DNA of 64,000 nt. Source: Tridacna crocea (lineage: Eukaryota; Mollusca; Bivalvia; Cardiida; Cardiidae). The translations under genes and the position numbers were made by a program. Numbering within the stretch: position 1 is the first letter of the stretch; every line of letters starts with the position of its first letter. Below, one piece after another: positions 41,493 through 53,063 of the stretch. The notes below the pieces were generated by a model. That model searched no databases. It was not told the origin of the DNA and saw only the letters and a program-made list of their open reading frames with translations. The DNA lies in NCBI GenBank assembly GCA_943736015.1, contig OX031072.1:10257501-10321500 (forward strand), read 5' to 3'.

Positions 41493-41721
41493 TTAACCCA
41501 TTACCACACAATCCCTACTTTTGACGCCTCTGAGAAAGAAGCCTTTTGAAAACACTGTGGGAAAAGGAGAAAATGCTGGTAACCAGCATTTTCTCCTTTT
41601 CCCACAGTGTTTTCTACCCTTCCCAGAACAAATTTCAAAATTTCAGTCAGCTTTATTTTGTCGTCTGCAAATGCTTTCAATTTGAACCAGTCTAAAATTT
41701 TGTTGTGTGGTAAAGAGTTTA
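41493..41721 (+). mobile_element. TTAA palindromic MITE, ACTG-arm variant (copy A)
   Basis: AAAACACTGTGGG / CCCACAGTGTTTT, both arms matched. Abuts the next copy. Confidence 0.9.
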
Positions 41722-41948
41722 TTAACCCTTTCCCAAACAAGCCCTGGTTTTTCCATGTCTGCAGAAAAAGTCTTTTGAAAACAATGTGGGAAAAGGAGAA
41801 AATGCTGGTAACGAGCAATTTCTCCTTTTCCCACAGTGTTTCCTACCCTTTAGGAGAACTTTCTACCATTTTCATCAACTTTAAAATTGTTGCATGCAAA
41901 CTATTCAGTTTGGAAGAGTCTAAAATTTGTCATTTGGGGAATGGTTAA
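41722..41948 (+). mobile_element. TTAA palindromic MITE, abutting (copy A)
   Basis: CCCTTTCCCAAAC end type. Centre GCTGGTAACGAGC is a chimera of the CTGG and CTCG centre types. Confidence 0.85.
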
Positions 41949-42104
41949 GTTTCGGCTCAGGTCAGCCAGCAGAGGCTCAACTGGGTCAATGCTTTTTCAT
42001 GAGGCCTTTAGGTCATTTTCACAAAGTATGACTCACTAAGTGTGACCAAGTAACAAAATTGTGATATCAACCAAAACTGAAAGCATTAGCAGACACCATA
42101 ATTA

Positions 42105-42326
42105 TTAACCCTTTACCAAGCAATCCCCCATTTAGCCTTATTTGGAAATAGTATCTTTGAATTTGAAGACATTGTGGGGAAAAAAATGCTGGTTACCAGC
42201 ATTTTTTCCCGCAATGTCTTCTACTTGGCTGGAAACAAAATTCAGTTTTTGAGGTAGGTTTATTTTGTCGTCTGCAAATGCTTTCAGTTTGGGCCAATTT
42301 AAAATTTTGTTAGGTAAAGAGTTTAA
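42105..42326 (+). mobile_element. TTAA palindromic MITE, short hairpin (copy A)
   Basis: GAAGACATTGTGGGGAAA arm, tip CTGGTTACCAG. The duplicate at 45526-45781 has a much longer hairpin. Confidence 0.85.
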
Positions 42327-42329
42327 TTC

Positions 42330-43896
42330 GGTCGAGTCTGTGATTTTGTTATTGGTATAGTTTAACCCTTTAGCACACAAGCCCGTGTCCCCGTTTGTGA
42401 AAGGAGGAACTGTCTCGGTGAAGCCACTGTGATACACCTACTCTATGTGTTCGGCGAGTGGATGAATGATCATCAGTCGCATGGCCAGGGTCCTTGTCGA
42501 TGTGGGAGAGACCAGCCAGAAGCTTGAAAACCACTTTACGTGCACCTTCTTTGTTTAGTGTGCGAGGGGGAAAAATTTGGTACTTTCTCCCAGATTAATT
42601 AATTGCTGTTCATAGGTTTTGAAGCCACTCAGAATGCGCCCCCTTCCTCCGTCTCCCCACTTAGGGAGGAGAGGAACGGTCATCAATGGCGAAGGCCGAG
42701 CCTGTGTTGCCACTGGCAGCCATCACCCGCTTCGCGCTCAGAAGGGGACGCTCTTTCTCGTCCTCGTGGTTTCAGTTCTCGTCAGTTTTGTCTGACGACC
42801 TCTTGATACATACTATAGAAATGATCCCTAAGAGTATGATCTTAATATTACGGGTGTAATTTGAGTTTATAAAGAACTTCTTCATTGTTCATGCTACAGG
42901 TTGAATGTGTTTTCTGTTGCATTTTCTGTGTAATCTGACTGTGTGTCAATGTTAAATGTAACTGAAGTACTTCAGTATTTGTTTCTTTTTTTTGGAAAGT
43001 TGTCACGTTCTAGGAAATTTAGGTAGTTTGTGTTGAATTGGCACTTACCTCCCTTTTAAGAGCCCAAAACATAACACCCCACCCACAACGCCCACGTTTG
43101 GCATTTCTCATGATTCAAAGTTATTTATAGATGTTAGCCTTTGATAGTGTATGAAATTCACGGTGTGTATACATGTAGTCAACCATGCGGTTCTCGACAT
43201 AGATCTACTATCTGTCCGGCGATCAAGATTAGACTTTTCACGTTCTGCGCATATCAGGATCAGATTGTACATTGATTCCAGCTATGCTGCCAGAACCGAA
43301 ACAGCTGTGAAATTACAATTTAGTGATCTATCTTTGTTCGCTGCCAAACAAATTGGTTTGATGTCGATCTATTTCGAGGGCTAAAATTATACATTTTCTT
43401 TGTGTTTGAATCTGATTTTGGTCAAGTTTACTGTCAGGTAGTGCATGTGATCAATGGTGTAGATCAAAGATCAGACTGCACGTTTTGCAGTCTTGTATTG
43501 ATCCACGTTGTATTACATAGGGTACTCGAGGCAAATCATAATTTACACTCTACCTAACATTGTGTTACGCATGCGTATTAGATAAATACTTAGTTGTGAA
43601 AACGAAAGTAGAACGAATGCTGTTGAATAATTATTGAACTGATTAATAAAATCTGTGTTCCCTAGGTTATTTATCGGGCCATCGATACATTACACACGCC
43701 ATCCACAAAGATATCCAAGGCGACATATTGAGAGTGGAATAGATCTAGGCATATAGTTAACCCTAGTCTCAATAATGAGGCGCTCCGGTGATCTTTTTCA
43801 TATTTGGACATTTACAGGGGCGACCAGTCGAAAAGTAGCATCGCCTTTGGGGACAGTTATCTGTACTTTAGTTAACCCCTACTAGAACTAAGCAGC

Positions 43897-43900
<4 letters not shown>
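42330..43900 (+). other. Non-MITE part of duplication copy A
   Basis: Holds a GC-richer block (about 42630-42790) nearly identical in copy B, with a TCGTCAG/CTGACGA hairpin, and an open frame 43151-43384. The two differences I noticed in that frame between copies both change the amino acid, and no domain is seen, so I do not call it a gene. A GATCAGACTGCAC fragment is at about 43459-43510. Confidence 0.5.

Positions 43901-43931
<31 letters not shown>
43901..43931. repeat. (TA)15 microsatellite
   Basis: Present in copy A only; copy B has AATATAGAGATACTTA at the same place. Confidence 0.9.
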
Positions 43932-43934
<3 letters not shown>

Positions 43935-44200
43935 TCCATAAAATCCATTTCGTCCAACCGTCAGAATCATGTAGACTCTACACATAAAAATATAATTGAG
44001 CCATGCTCTCTGTAAAGGGGGTTTAATGCAACTGCGAAAAGTTTGTAGGTCAGCCTGCGTAGGCAGACCTGGACCGTCAACTTTCGCTATTGGTCACTTT
44101 TCTGTTTGTCAAAGGACCTATATACCTCATGATAAAGTTGATTATTCAAAAAATGGCTCTTATGGATCCATAAAATTTATGTGATTGCTCGGGCCTGTAT
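43932..44200 (-). repeat. GAGCCATGCTCT repeat (copy A)
   Basis: Minus orientation: GAGCCATGCTCTCTGTAAAG (43997 on), AGGTCAGCCTGCGTAGGC, CTCATGATAAAG. The partner in copy B is at 47352-47620. Confidence 0.6.
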
Positions 44201-44654
44201 TAGAATCTGTGTATAACCACAGGAATCTGACATTCTATAACCAAAATAAATGATTAAAAAATGAAGAAAAAAATCACCCCTATATAATATAAACACAAGG
44301 AATGCAACGTCTCGATTGCTGGCGCTAGCACTCGACTGCCTTTCCCAACCAAAATCACCCACGAAACAAACATTGATCATAATCTCATTTAGCCTAGCGA
44401 TAGACAAGATAATAATGTACCTGCGACATCCGGCGATACCTCAGTAGACACCTTTCAACCAGAGATATCCGTCATGATTTACAGCTCTATCAGGACATTT
44501 TGATTTATCTGGGTAGCCATTCGCTGACGTCACAAGAAGTGTAAGGAAGCGTATTTTCGTAAATACTTATTACTATCATTATTTTCGTTTTTAAGATATT
44601 TATGGACATCAAATGATACTAAAGATTCTAGAAAAATCTTTAGTATCATGTGAT

Positions 44655-44837
44655 GCCATTTGCAGATGATAATTTCAGTGTGGCTCAAATGGTTTAATTT
44701 TTCTTCGATAGGGTAGAAAACATTGTGGGAAAAGGAGAAAATGCTTGTAACCAGCATTTTCTTCTTTTTCCACAATTTTTTCAAGAGGCTTCTTTTCCAG
44801 GAGCGTCAAAAGTCAGCATTGTGTGGTAAAGGGTTAA
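44655..44837 (-). mobile_element. TTAA palindromic MITE, unsplit (copy B)
   Basis: Empty-site counterpart of 40242-41402. GGTTTAATTTTTCTTCGATAG shows the uninterrupted sequence. Confidence 0.8.
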
Positions 44838-44926
44838 ATATGGATCCATAAAATCCATTTTGTTCAACAACCAACCAAATTATGAGGAAGACTAGTCCTT
44901 AGACATGCAGAAACTTGACCATTTGC

Positions 44927-45148
44927 ATTACCACACAATCCCTACTTTTGACGCCCCTGAGAAAGAAGCCTTTTGAAAACACTGTGTGAAAAGGAGAAAA
45001 TGCTGGTAACCAGCATTTTCTCCTTTTCCCACAGTGTTTTCTACCCTTCCCAGAACAAATTTCAAAATTTCAGTCAGCTTTATTTTGTCGTCTGCAAATG
45101 CTTTTAATTTGAACCAGTCTAAAATTTTGTTGTGTGGTGAAGAGTTAA
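44927..45148 (+). mobile_element. TTAA palindromic MITE (copy B)
   Basis: Counterpart of 41493-41721; left TTAA lost. Confidence 0.88.
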
Positions 45149-45374
45149 TTAACCCTTTCCCAAACAAGCCCTGGCTTTTCCATGTCTGCAGAACAAGTCT
45201 TTTGAAAACACTGTGGAAAAAGGAGAAATTGCCTATAACGAGCAATTTCTCCTTTTCCCAAAGTGTTTCTACCCTTTAGGAGAACTTTCTACCATTTTCA
45301 TCAACTTTAAAATTGTTGCATGCAAACTCTACAGTTTGGAAGAGGCTAAAATTTGTCATTTGGGAAATGGTTAA
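45149..45374 (+). mobile_element. TTAA palindromic MITE (copy B)
   Basis: Counterpart of 41722-41948. Centre GAAATTGCCTATAACGAGC. Confidence 0.85.
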
Positions 45375-45525
45375 GTTTCGGCTCAGGTCAGCCAGCAGAG
45401 GCTCAACTGGGTCAATGCTTTTTCATGAGGCCTTTAGGTCATTTTCACAAAGTATGACTCACTAAGTGTGACCAAGTAACAAAATTGTGATATCAACCAA
45501 AACTGAAAGCATTAGCAGACACCAT

Positions 45526-45781
45526 ATAAACCCTTTACCAAGCAATCTCCCATTTAGCCTTATTTGGAAGTATCTTTGAATTTGAAGACATTGTGGGGAA
45601 AAAAATGCTGGTAACCAGATTTTCTCAAAGGAGAAAATCTGGTTACCAGCATTTTTTTCCCACAATGTCTTCTACTTGGCTGTCCAGAAACAAAATTCGG
45701 TTTTTGAGGTAGGTTTATTTCGTCGTCTGCAAATGCTTTCAATTTGGGCCAATTTTAAATTTTGTTCGGTAAAGAGTTTAA
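45526..45781 (+). mobile_element. TTAA palindromic MITE with expanded hairpin (copy B)
   Basis: Arms continue past CTGGTAACCAG into ATTTTCTC-AAA-GGAGAAAAT, giving arms of about 43 bp with one single-base gap. Confidence 0.88.
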
Positions 45782-47351
45782 TTCGGTTGAGTCTGTGATT
45801 TTGTTATTGGTATAGTTTAACCCTTTAGCACACAAGCCCGTGTCCCCGTTTGTGAAAGGAGGAACTGTCTTGGTGAAGCCACTGTGAGTCACCTACTCTT
45901 GTGTTCGGCGAGTGGAAGAATGATCATCAGTCGCTTGGCCAGGGTCCTTGTCGATGTGGGAGAGACCAGCCAGAAGCTTGAAAACCACTTTACCTCTTTG
46001 TTTAGAGTGCGAGGGGAAAAAGTTGATACTCTCTCCAGTGTAATTGTTGTTTTTTAAGTTCTGAAGCCACTCAGAATGCGCCCCCTTCCTCCGTCTCCCC
46101 ACTTAGGGAGGAGAGGAACGGTCATCAATGGCGAAGGCCGAGCCTGTGTTGCCACTGGCAGCCATCACCCGCTTCGCGCTCAGAAGGGGACGCTCTTTCT
46201 CGTCCTCGTGGTTTCAGTTCTCGTCAGTTTTGTCTGACGACCTCTTGATACATACTATAGAAATGATCCCTAAGAGTATGATCTTAATGTCTTGGGTGTA
46301 ATTTGAGTTTATAAAAAACTTCTTCATTGTTCACGCTACAGGTTGAATGTGTTTTCTGTTGCATTTCCTGTGTAATCTGACTGTGTGTCAATATTGAATG
46401 TAATAGAAGTACTTCAGTATTTGTTTCTTTTTTTTGGAAAGTTGTCACGTTCTAGGAAATTTAGGTAGTTTGTGTTGAATTTACACTTACCTCCCTTTTA
46501 AGAGCCCAAAACATAACACCCCACCCACAACGCCCACGTTTGGCATTTCTCATGATTCAAAGTTATTTATAGATGTATTAGCCTTTGACAGTGTATGAAA
46601 TTCACGGTGTGTATACATGTAGTCAACCATGCGGTTCTCGACATAGATCTACTATTTGTCCGGCGATCAAGATTAGACTTTTCACGTTCTGCGCATATCA
46701 GGATCAGATTGTACATTGATTCCAGCTATGCTGTCAGAACCGAAACAGCTGTGAAATTACAATTTAGTGATCTATCTTTGTTCGCTGCCAAACAAATTGG
46801 TTTGATGTCGATCTATTTCGAGGGCTAAAATTATACATTTTCGTTGTGTTTGAATCTGATTTTGGTCAAGTTTACTGTCAGGTAGTGCATGTGAAGGTAT
46901 AGATCAAAGATCAGACTGCAGGTTTTGCAGTCTTATATTGATCCACGTTGTATTACATAGGGTACTCGAGGCAAATCATAATTTACACTCTACCTAACAT
47001 TGTGTTACGCATGCGTATTAGATAAATACTTAGTTGTGAAAACGAAAGTAGAACGAATGCTGTTGAACAATTATTGAATTGATAATAAAATCCGTGTTCC
47101 CTAGGTTATTTATCGGGCCACCGATACATTACACACGCCATCCACAAAGATACCCAAGGCGACATATTGAGAGTGGAATAGATCTAGGCCTACAGTAAAC
47201 CCTAGTTTCAATAATGAGACGCTCCGGTGATCTTTTTCATATTTGGACATTTACAGAGGCGACCAGTCGAAAAGTAGCATCGCCTTATAGACTATCTGTA
47301 CTTTAGTTAACCCCTATAAGATCTACTAAGCAGCACACAATATAGAGATAC

Positions 47352-47620
47352 TTATGCGTCCATAAAATCCACTTCGTCAAACCGTCAGAATCATGTTGTA
47401 CACATAAAAATATAATCGAGACATACTCTCTGAAAAAGGGGGTTTAATGCAACTGCGAAAATTATTTAGGTCAGCCTGCGTAGGCAGACCTGGACCGACA
47501 ACTTTCGCTATTGGTCACTTTTCTGTTTGTCAAAGGACCTATATACCTCATGATTAAGTTGATTATTCAAAAAATGGCTCTTCTGGATCCATAAAATTTA
47601 TGTGACATGGCTCGGGCCTG
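47352..47620 (-). repeat. GAGCCATGCTCT repeat (copy B)
   Basis: Counterpart of 43932-44200 in the duplication. Confidence 0.6.
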
Positions 47621-47702
47621 CATTAGAATCTATGTATAACGGAGATCTGCATTAATCTCCCTGTAGGGTCGTGAAAACCACGGATTGTTTGGGAAAGGCT
47701 TA

Positions 47703-48437
47703 AGATATGATAAAAGCTAAAAATGTGGCGATTCAAAGGTTGTTTTCTGAAGAAGGATCTTATAGATCCGTATAATTACGTACGATCCTTGATCTCGTAT
47801 GAAGGGCGTCTTAAGTGTCAGAAATTTGACTTACATTTTCACTGAAAATCTTACAAAATATATCAATGATTGGATGGTATCTTATATCAACTTAATATTT
47901 AGGTTATGAATATAAAAATCCATTTAAAAATGAATGTCTCCAACGTAAATTACGCAAGGAGAAGGGGCGTGAGGACAGCTAATTCTATTAATTCTCTATG
48001 TCACTCGGGTTGACTCGATCGAAAATAGTGTTATGAAATGCCACTTCTCTGACTTTGTGGTGACAAACTCTACTCTAACGTTATAAACTGACTTAAAGGT
48101 ACTGATAACGTGTTAATGCTTTTCAAAAAGCTGTCAAAGATCACTAAAATGCAATAGCTACACCATTATCAGTTCTGAACGAACTTTTCAATACGCTTTG
48201 TAGCTGTTGTGTATTCGTCCCCATTATTTTTCACACCTGTTTTTAACAAGAGAGGTAATGGATGATATCGCCGAGAGAACTTTATTGTAGGTTGTAGAAC
48301 GTAGATTATTTAAACAAAAGTTATTGCTGTAGATGTAATTTTAGATTGAGTATTATCTAACTAAATTGTCTGTGTAAAGTTTCACGTTCAGGAATTTTAA
48401 TTGAATACCCTGAACTTCTTTATATTGCAGACAGACA
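47703..48437. other. Region upstream of CMC2
   Basis: Mostly unique sequence with few repeats; it probably contains the CMC2 promoter and a 5' UTR exon. No firm motif was identified. Confidence 0.4.
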
Positions 48438-48518
48438 ATGAAGTACAGCTTGAAGGAGCATCTTCACACACCAGAGTGTATTTCATTAATAAGAGAGTAT
48501 AAGAAATGTCATCAAGAG
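48438..48518 (+). CDS. CMC2: CMC2 exon 1
   Basis: ATG directly follows an acceptor-like TTTATATTGCAG at 48420-48431, so a 5' UTR exon is likely upstream. Encodes 27 residues with the first CX9C; donor GTGGGT, phase 0. Confidence 0.9.
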
Positions 48519-51500
48519 GTGGGTTCACAGTGCTCAACTCTTTATCAATTATTGATTTTCAACATTATATTAATTTCACTGGGGCGGCCAATGCACCTAT
48601 CCATGTATCCCTGGAGTTTGTTTTGCCAGTACTTCCCACAATATTCTTTCCAAGCCACTAGCTGCTATCTCACATGCTTGAAACAATGGTTGGCGATGGG
48701 AGAGGAATGAATCCTGTTGCAGTGACTATCATCAATCCTTAAAAAGAAATTGGCAGAGCCAGGGGTTCATATCCAGGGATCAAAGCGTGGACCCTGATCA
48801 AAATTTATTTAGACCAGTTACAGATTTGAATTACCTTTATACCACTTTTTCCTTTTGTCAAAGACATGCAGATGTGTCAAATTTGTCTAAAATCTATCGA
48901 TCTGTAAAGGATTAACATTGTGTTAACACTTTACCGAAGGACACATTTTTAGACTAGTCTAAATTTAGACTAGTCGAAATTGAAAGCATATTTGCATTAG
49001 AGAAAATAAATGAAATTCAAAAATTGCAATTCATTTCCAGAAGGATACAAAAATACATGGGAAATCCGAAAAGAAGAAAAATGTTGGTTACCAGCATTTT
49101 CTCCTTTTTTTCTCAGTGTTTTCAAAAGGCATCATTGTCGGGGTCAGTAAAAGTTGGGATTGTGCTGTGGAAGGTTCAAATCAATGTGGTTTCCGTACCT
49201 TTTTGCCATCCTAATATCCATGCCTATATGAGAATGAAATATTAAGTTAACCCATATACTGCTAAATTTTTTATAACAAAAATGAAATTTTCAATTCAAT
49301 ATTAATAACCTGAATATTGCTGTTTCAAAGTTATGTCTTTGGAAATACCGGTAATATCTCCTTATTGGTTAATGTAGATCAAAGATCAGACTGCACATTC
49401 TGTGCTGTCTGATCTTGATCTACATCATCCACAAAAGGCCAGCAAGGCGCGCTTAGCAGCCTAGGGGTTAGTGTGATGAATTGTATTTTCATTATTTCAT
49501 ATCACACGTGTCTGTCTGTGTATTTTTCAGAATAAGTTCATGAAATTTCTAGGTGTCTGTAACAACATAGAGGCTGAGGCAGACAAATGTATACAAGAAG
49601 AGGTAGGTAAAAACTAATACATGTATCTACCTTTTGAGCATCTTTCAGTAACAGAGTTTGAAGATTATGATGTTTACTATGTACTCACTTTGTGCTTAAG
49701 AAACTTTGGTATACATGTACCATTCTTTTTTAGCTCCACTAGCCGAAGGCCAGCGGGCTTATGTCATGGCCCGGTGTCCGTTGTGCGTCTGTCCGTGCGT
49801 GCGTGCGTCCGTGCGTGCGTTAATTTTTATTTCAAACATCTTCTTCTCTGAAATTACCCATCCAATTTTGATGAAACTTCACAGAAATGATCCTGCCATG
49901 GTCCTCTTCAGAATTCCTTGAAAGAATTTTATTCCTTCAAAAACTCTGGTTGCCATGGCAACAAAACTGAAAAATATTGAAAATTTTAAAAAATCTTCTT
50001 CTCTGAAACCATAAGGCCTAGGGCTACCAAATTTGGCATGTAGCTTTATCTAGTGGACCTCTACCAAGTTCCTTCAAATAATAGCCCTGGGATCAAAATT
50101 GGCCCCGCCCCGGGGGTCACAAGTTTTATATGGGCTTATAAAGGGAAAACTTTAAAATCCCTCTGGTACCTAGCCATAGGGCCTAGGGCTACCAAATTTG
50201 GCATGTAGCTTTATCTAATAGACCTCTACCCAGAGTGCCCAAATGATATCCCAGAGGTCAAATTTGGCCCGGCCCTGGGGGTCACAAGTTTTATATGGGC
50301 TTATATAGTGAAAACTATAAAAATCTGTTCATACCAAGCCATAAGGCCTAGGGCTACTCAATTTTGCATCTAGCTTTATCAAGTGGTTGTCTACCAAAGG
50401 TGCCCAAATTGTAGCCCTGGGGTCAAATTTGGTTCTGTCCTAGGGGTCACAAGTTTTACATGGGCTCATATTGGGAATTTTTTAAAAATCTACTTGTACC
50501 TAGCCATAAGGCCTAGGGCTACCAAATTTTGCATGTAGCTTTATCTAGTGGGCCTCTACCAAGAGGGCCCAAATTATATCCTTAGGGTCAAGTTTGTCCC
50601 CACACCAGGGGTCACAAGTTTTACATTGGCTTTTGTGGTGAAAACTTTCTAAGTCATCTTGTTACTAACCATAATAAAGACTATGACCACTAGATTTAGC
50701 CCTGTCTCATTGGTTTTATGTTTTACAGGGCCTTTTATTGAGAAAACTTTGAAAATCTTCTTGTTTATAACCACACATTCTAAACCTGTATTATTTGGTA
50801 TGGGGCTTTATCTTGTAGACTTCCACCAGGATTCAAGTAATTATAGCTTTGTGGTCAAAACTGGATTTGCCCAGGGGTCACAACTTTTTTGTAGGTTTTT
50901 GTGGAAAAAAATTGTATGCCCTCAAGTTAGAAACCAATTGGCCAAATAATGTAATGTTTGGCTTGTAGTGTTTTTACGAATTAGCCAGTGGACCGATACA
51001 GGGCCATCATGGCCCTCTTGTTACCAAACCTATGGTTAAAAAAATCCACTTGTCCACTCGTACAAGTTTACTAGTAAAATTTTGTTTAGGGCAAGTGGAT
51101 TATCCTACTTTGTCTAAATGTAGGACAAGAGCAAAATGGCAGAAGGACAAGTAACAATTCTGATTTTTTGTTTGACCCTGCAAACCTCAAAACATTTTAC
51201 CTGTCCAAAATGATAGTGTTTGGACACAACCAATAGAATGTAGCTCAAATTTAAATGATGGTATCTGTCTTCTGAAGGGTAGACAACATTGCAGGTAAAA
51301 GCAGAAAATGCTGGAAGTATGATGTATGCTTGATTACCTCTTTTCCTGTCTTTGATAGAAACATTTCCCCTATTCCCAAAATATTCTCTACCCACCCAAA
51401 AATAAATATATCTATTTTTGAGTTACATTAGTTTTGTATTTTGCAGATGCTCTCAGTTTTGATGTGTTTAAGATTTCATCATTTGATGAAAAATTAACTC

Positions 51501-52065
51501 CTTACCCCCACAAACACATTTTGGAATGACCCAAAGAAAGAAGCCTTTTAAAAACATTTCTGGAAAAGGAGAAAATGCTAGTAACTAGCATTTTGTCTGT
51601 TTCCCACAATTCTTTCTATGTAGGCAAAGAAAAAAACATGCCATTTGAGCCAAATTGAAATAGTCATCTGCAAATGCTGTAAATTTGCACAAGGCTAAAA
51701 TTTTGTCGTCTAATGAAGGTTTAACCCTTTGCCGCACAATCCCGAGTTTAAATGACCCTGAGCAAGAAAGCTGTTGAAAAAATTGTGGGAAAAGGAGAAA
51801 ATGCTGGTAACCAGCATTTTTCTCCTTTTTCCACAATGTTTTCTAACCTTTCAGAGACAAATGTCAGCAATTCAGCCTAATTCCATTTGTCGTCTGCAAA
51901 GGCTTTCATTTTGGACCAGTCCAAAACTTAGATATTTGACAAAGGTTTAAAGAGGGGTATTTTTTGTATTACTTTCAGCTCCGGATGAAAAGGGCTATGA
52001 ATAAATTTCTGAAAGGACCAAGAAGACCCAATGTAATTAAAAAGGAGGTGGAAGAAACAGACTAA
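48438..52065 (+). CDS. CMC2: COX assembly mitochondrial protein 2 homologue (twin CX9C)
   Basis: Exons 48438-48518, 49531-49602 and 51979-52065 encode 79 residues, the same length as human CMC2. CMC2 is a small intermembrane-space protein needed for cytochrome c oxidase biogenesis and is imported through the Mia40 relay. Two CX9C motifs are visible: C14-ISLIREYKK-C24 in exon 1 and C-NNIEAEADK-C in exon 2. The N-terminus (LKEHLHTPEC) and the KFLGVCN and LRMKRAMNKFL segments match the family. The tail is basic (KGPRRPNVIKK). There is no cleavable targeting signal, as usual for this class. METTL1 follows 200 bp downstream on the same strand. Confidence 0.93.
48560..48790 (-). mobile_element. tRNA-derived SINE in CMC2 intron 1
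   Basis: Minus-strand copy. The B-box region reads TTTGATCCCTGGATATGAACC and the body has GATAGTCACTGCAACAGG and GATTCATTCCTCTCCC. The small ORF at 48438-48710 runs into it and is not real beyond 48518. Confidence 0.6.
48923..49177 (-). mobile_element. TTAA MITE in CMC2 intron 1
   Basis: TTAACACTTTACCG start, with a short internal duplication of TTAGACTAGTC. Confidence 0.7.
49256..49470. repeat. GATCAGACTGCAC repeat, full-length example
   Basis: Starts TTAACCCATATACTGC and ends GCAGCCTAGGGGTTAG, so it also has ends resembling TTAACCC/GGGTTA(A). Core AGATCAGACTGCACATTCTG. This is the best copy for defining the family. Confidence 0.65.
49531..49602 (+). CDS. CMC2: CMC2 exon 2
   Basis: Acceptor TGTATTTTTCAG, donor GTAGGT, 24 codons in phase 0. 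Encodes NKFMKFLGVCNNIEAEADKC with the second CX9C. Confidence 0.92.
49731..51022 (+). mobile_element. Helentron/pearl-like element, AGCTCCACTGG family, copy 2 (CMC2 intron 2)
   Basis: Same ends and order as the copy at 38538, but with one extra internal unit (about 50336-50500), making it about 160 bp longer. The 3' hairpin AGGGCC-ATCAT-GGCCCT is followed by CTTGTT. It lies in CMC2 intron 2 in the gene's orientation. Unit number differs while the flanks stay aligned, showing slippage or unequal exchange within the array. Confidence 0.7.
51494..51724 (+). mobile_element. TTAA palindromic MITE, first of an abutting pair in CMC2 intron 2
   Basis: Aged; shares its right TTAA with the next copy. 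Confidence 0.75.
51721..51950 (+). mobile_element. TTAA palindromic MITE, second of an abutting pair
   Basis: Ends 28 bp before CMC2 exon 3 and so contributes the branch-point region. Confidence 0.85.
51979..52065 (+). CDS. CMC2: CMC2 exon 3
   Basis: Acceptor TTACTTTCAG, stop TAA at 52063-52065, 28 residues (LRMKRAMNKFLKGPRRPNVI and an acidic end). A TTAA MITE ends only 28 bp before the exon. Confidence 0.9.
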   Translation, partial: LRMKRAMNKFLKGPRRPNVIKKEVEETD

Positions 52066-52265
52066 GGAAAACAGTCAAGGAAAAAAGATTTTTTCTTTCA
52101 ATGAGAGGATCAGTGCTAAGTGATATTAAATGATCTAGTGAATTTGTCAGCTGCAGACCTTTCAGTGAAAGACTTCGATGTAATTGTCACATTCATATTT
52201 GACTTCTTGTACAATTTCTCTTCTAATCTTTTGCTCTGTGTGTGATAATAGTGCTGATTAAGTAA
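52066..52265 (+). promoter_or_regulatory. CMC2-METTL1 intergenic spacer
   Basis: Only 200 bp. It has an ATTAAA variant polyadenylation signal (52125-52130) and a pyrimidine tract leading to GATAATAG at about 52244-52251, a possible acceptor for a METTL1 5' UTR exon. No repeats are present. Either METTL1 has its own promoter here or the two genes share a transcript. Confidence 0.45.

Positions 52266-53063
<798 letters not shown>

Larger units (their letters stand above)
40249..44218 (+). repeat. 3-kb segmental duplication, copy A
   Basis: Matches 44657-47640 in the same orientation and order, from CATTTGCAGATGATAATTTC to AATCTGTGTATAAC. Without the helentron-like insertion (40295-41265) it is about 3.0 kb. 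It includes four MITEs, a split GAGCCATGCTCT repeat, a GC-rich stretch (42630-42790) and a (TA)15 tract (43901-43931). Confidence 0.9.
44657..47640 (+). repeat. 3-kb segmental duplication, copy B
   Basis: Tandem partner of copy A, separated by a 438-bp spacer. High identity throughout. It lacks the helentron-like insertion and the (TA)n expansion, and its MITE at 45526-45781 has a larger central hairpin than its partner at 42105-42326. Confidence 0.9.
48519..49530 (+). other. CMC2 intron 1
   Basis: Contains a minus-strand SINE (48560-48790), a MITE (48923-49177) and a well-kept copy of the GATCAGACTGCAC repeat (49256-49470). Confidence 0.6.

Noticed and set aside
43151..43384. 77-codon ORF kept open in both duplication copies (also 46595-46828).
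   Set aside because: Both differences noticed between copies change the amino acid, no domain or splice context is seen, and the copies are too young for openness to mean much.
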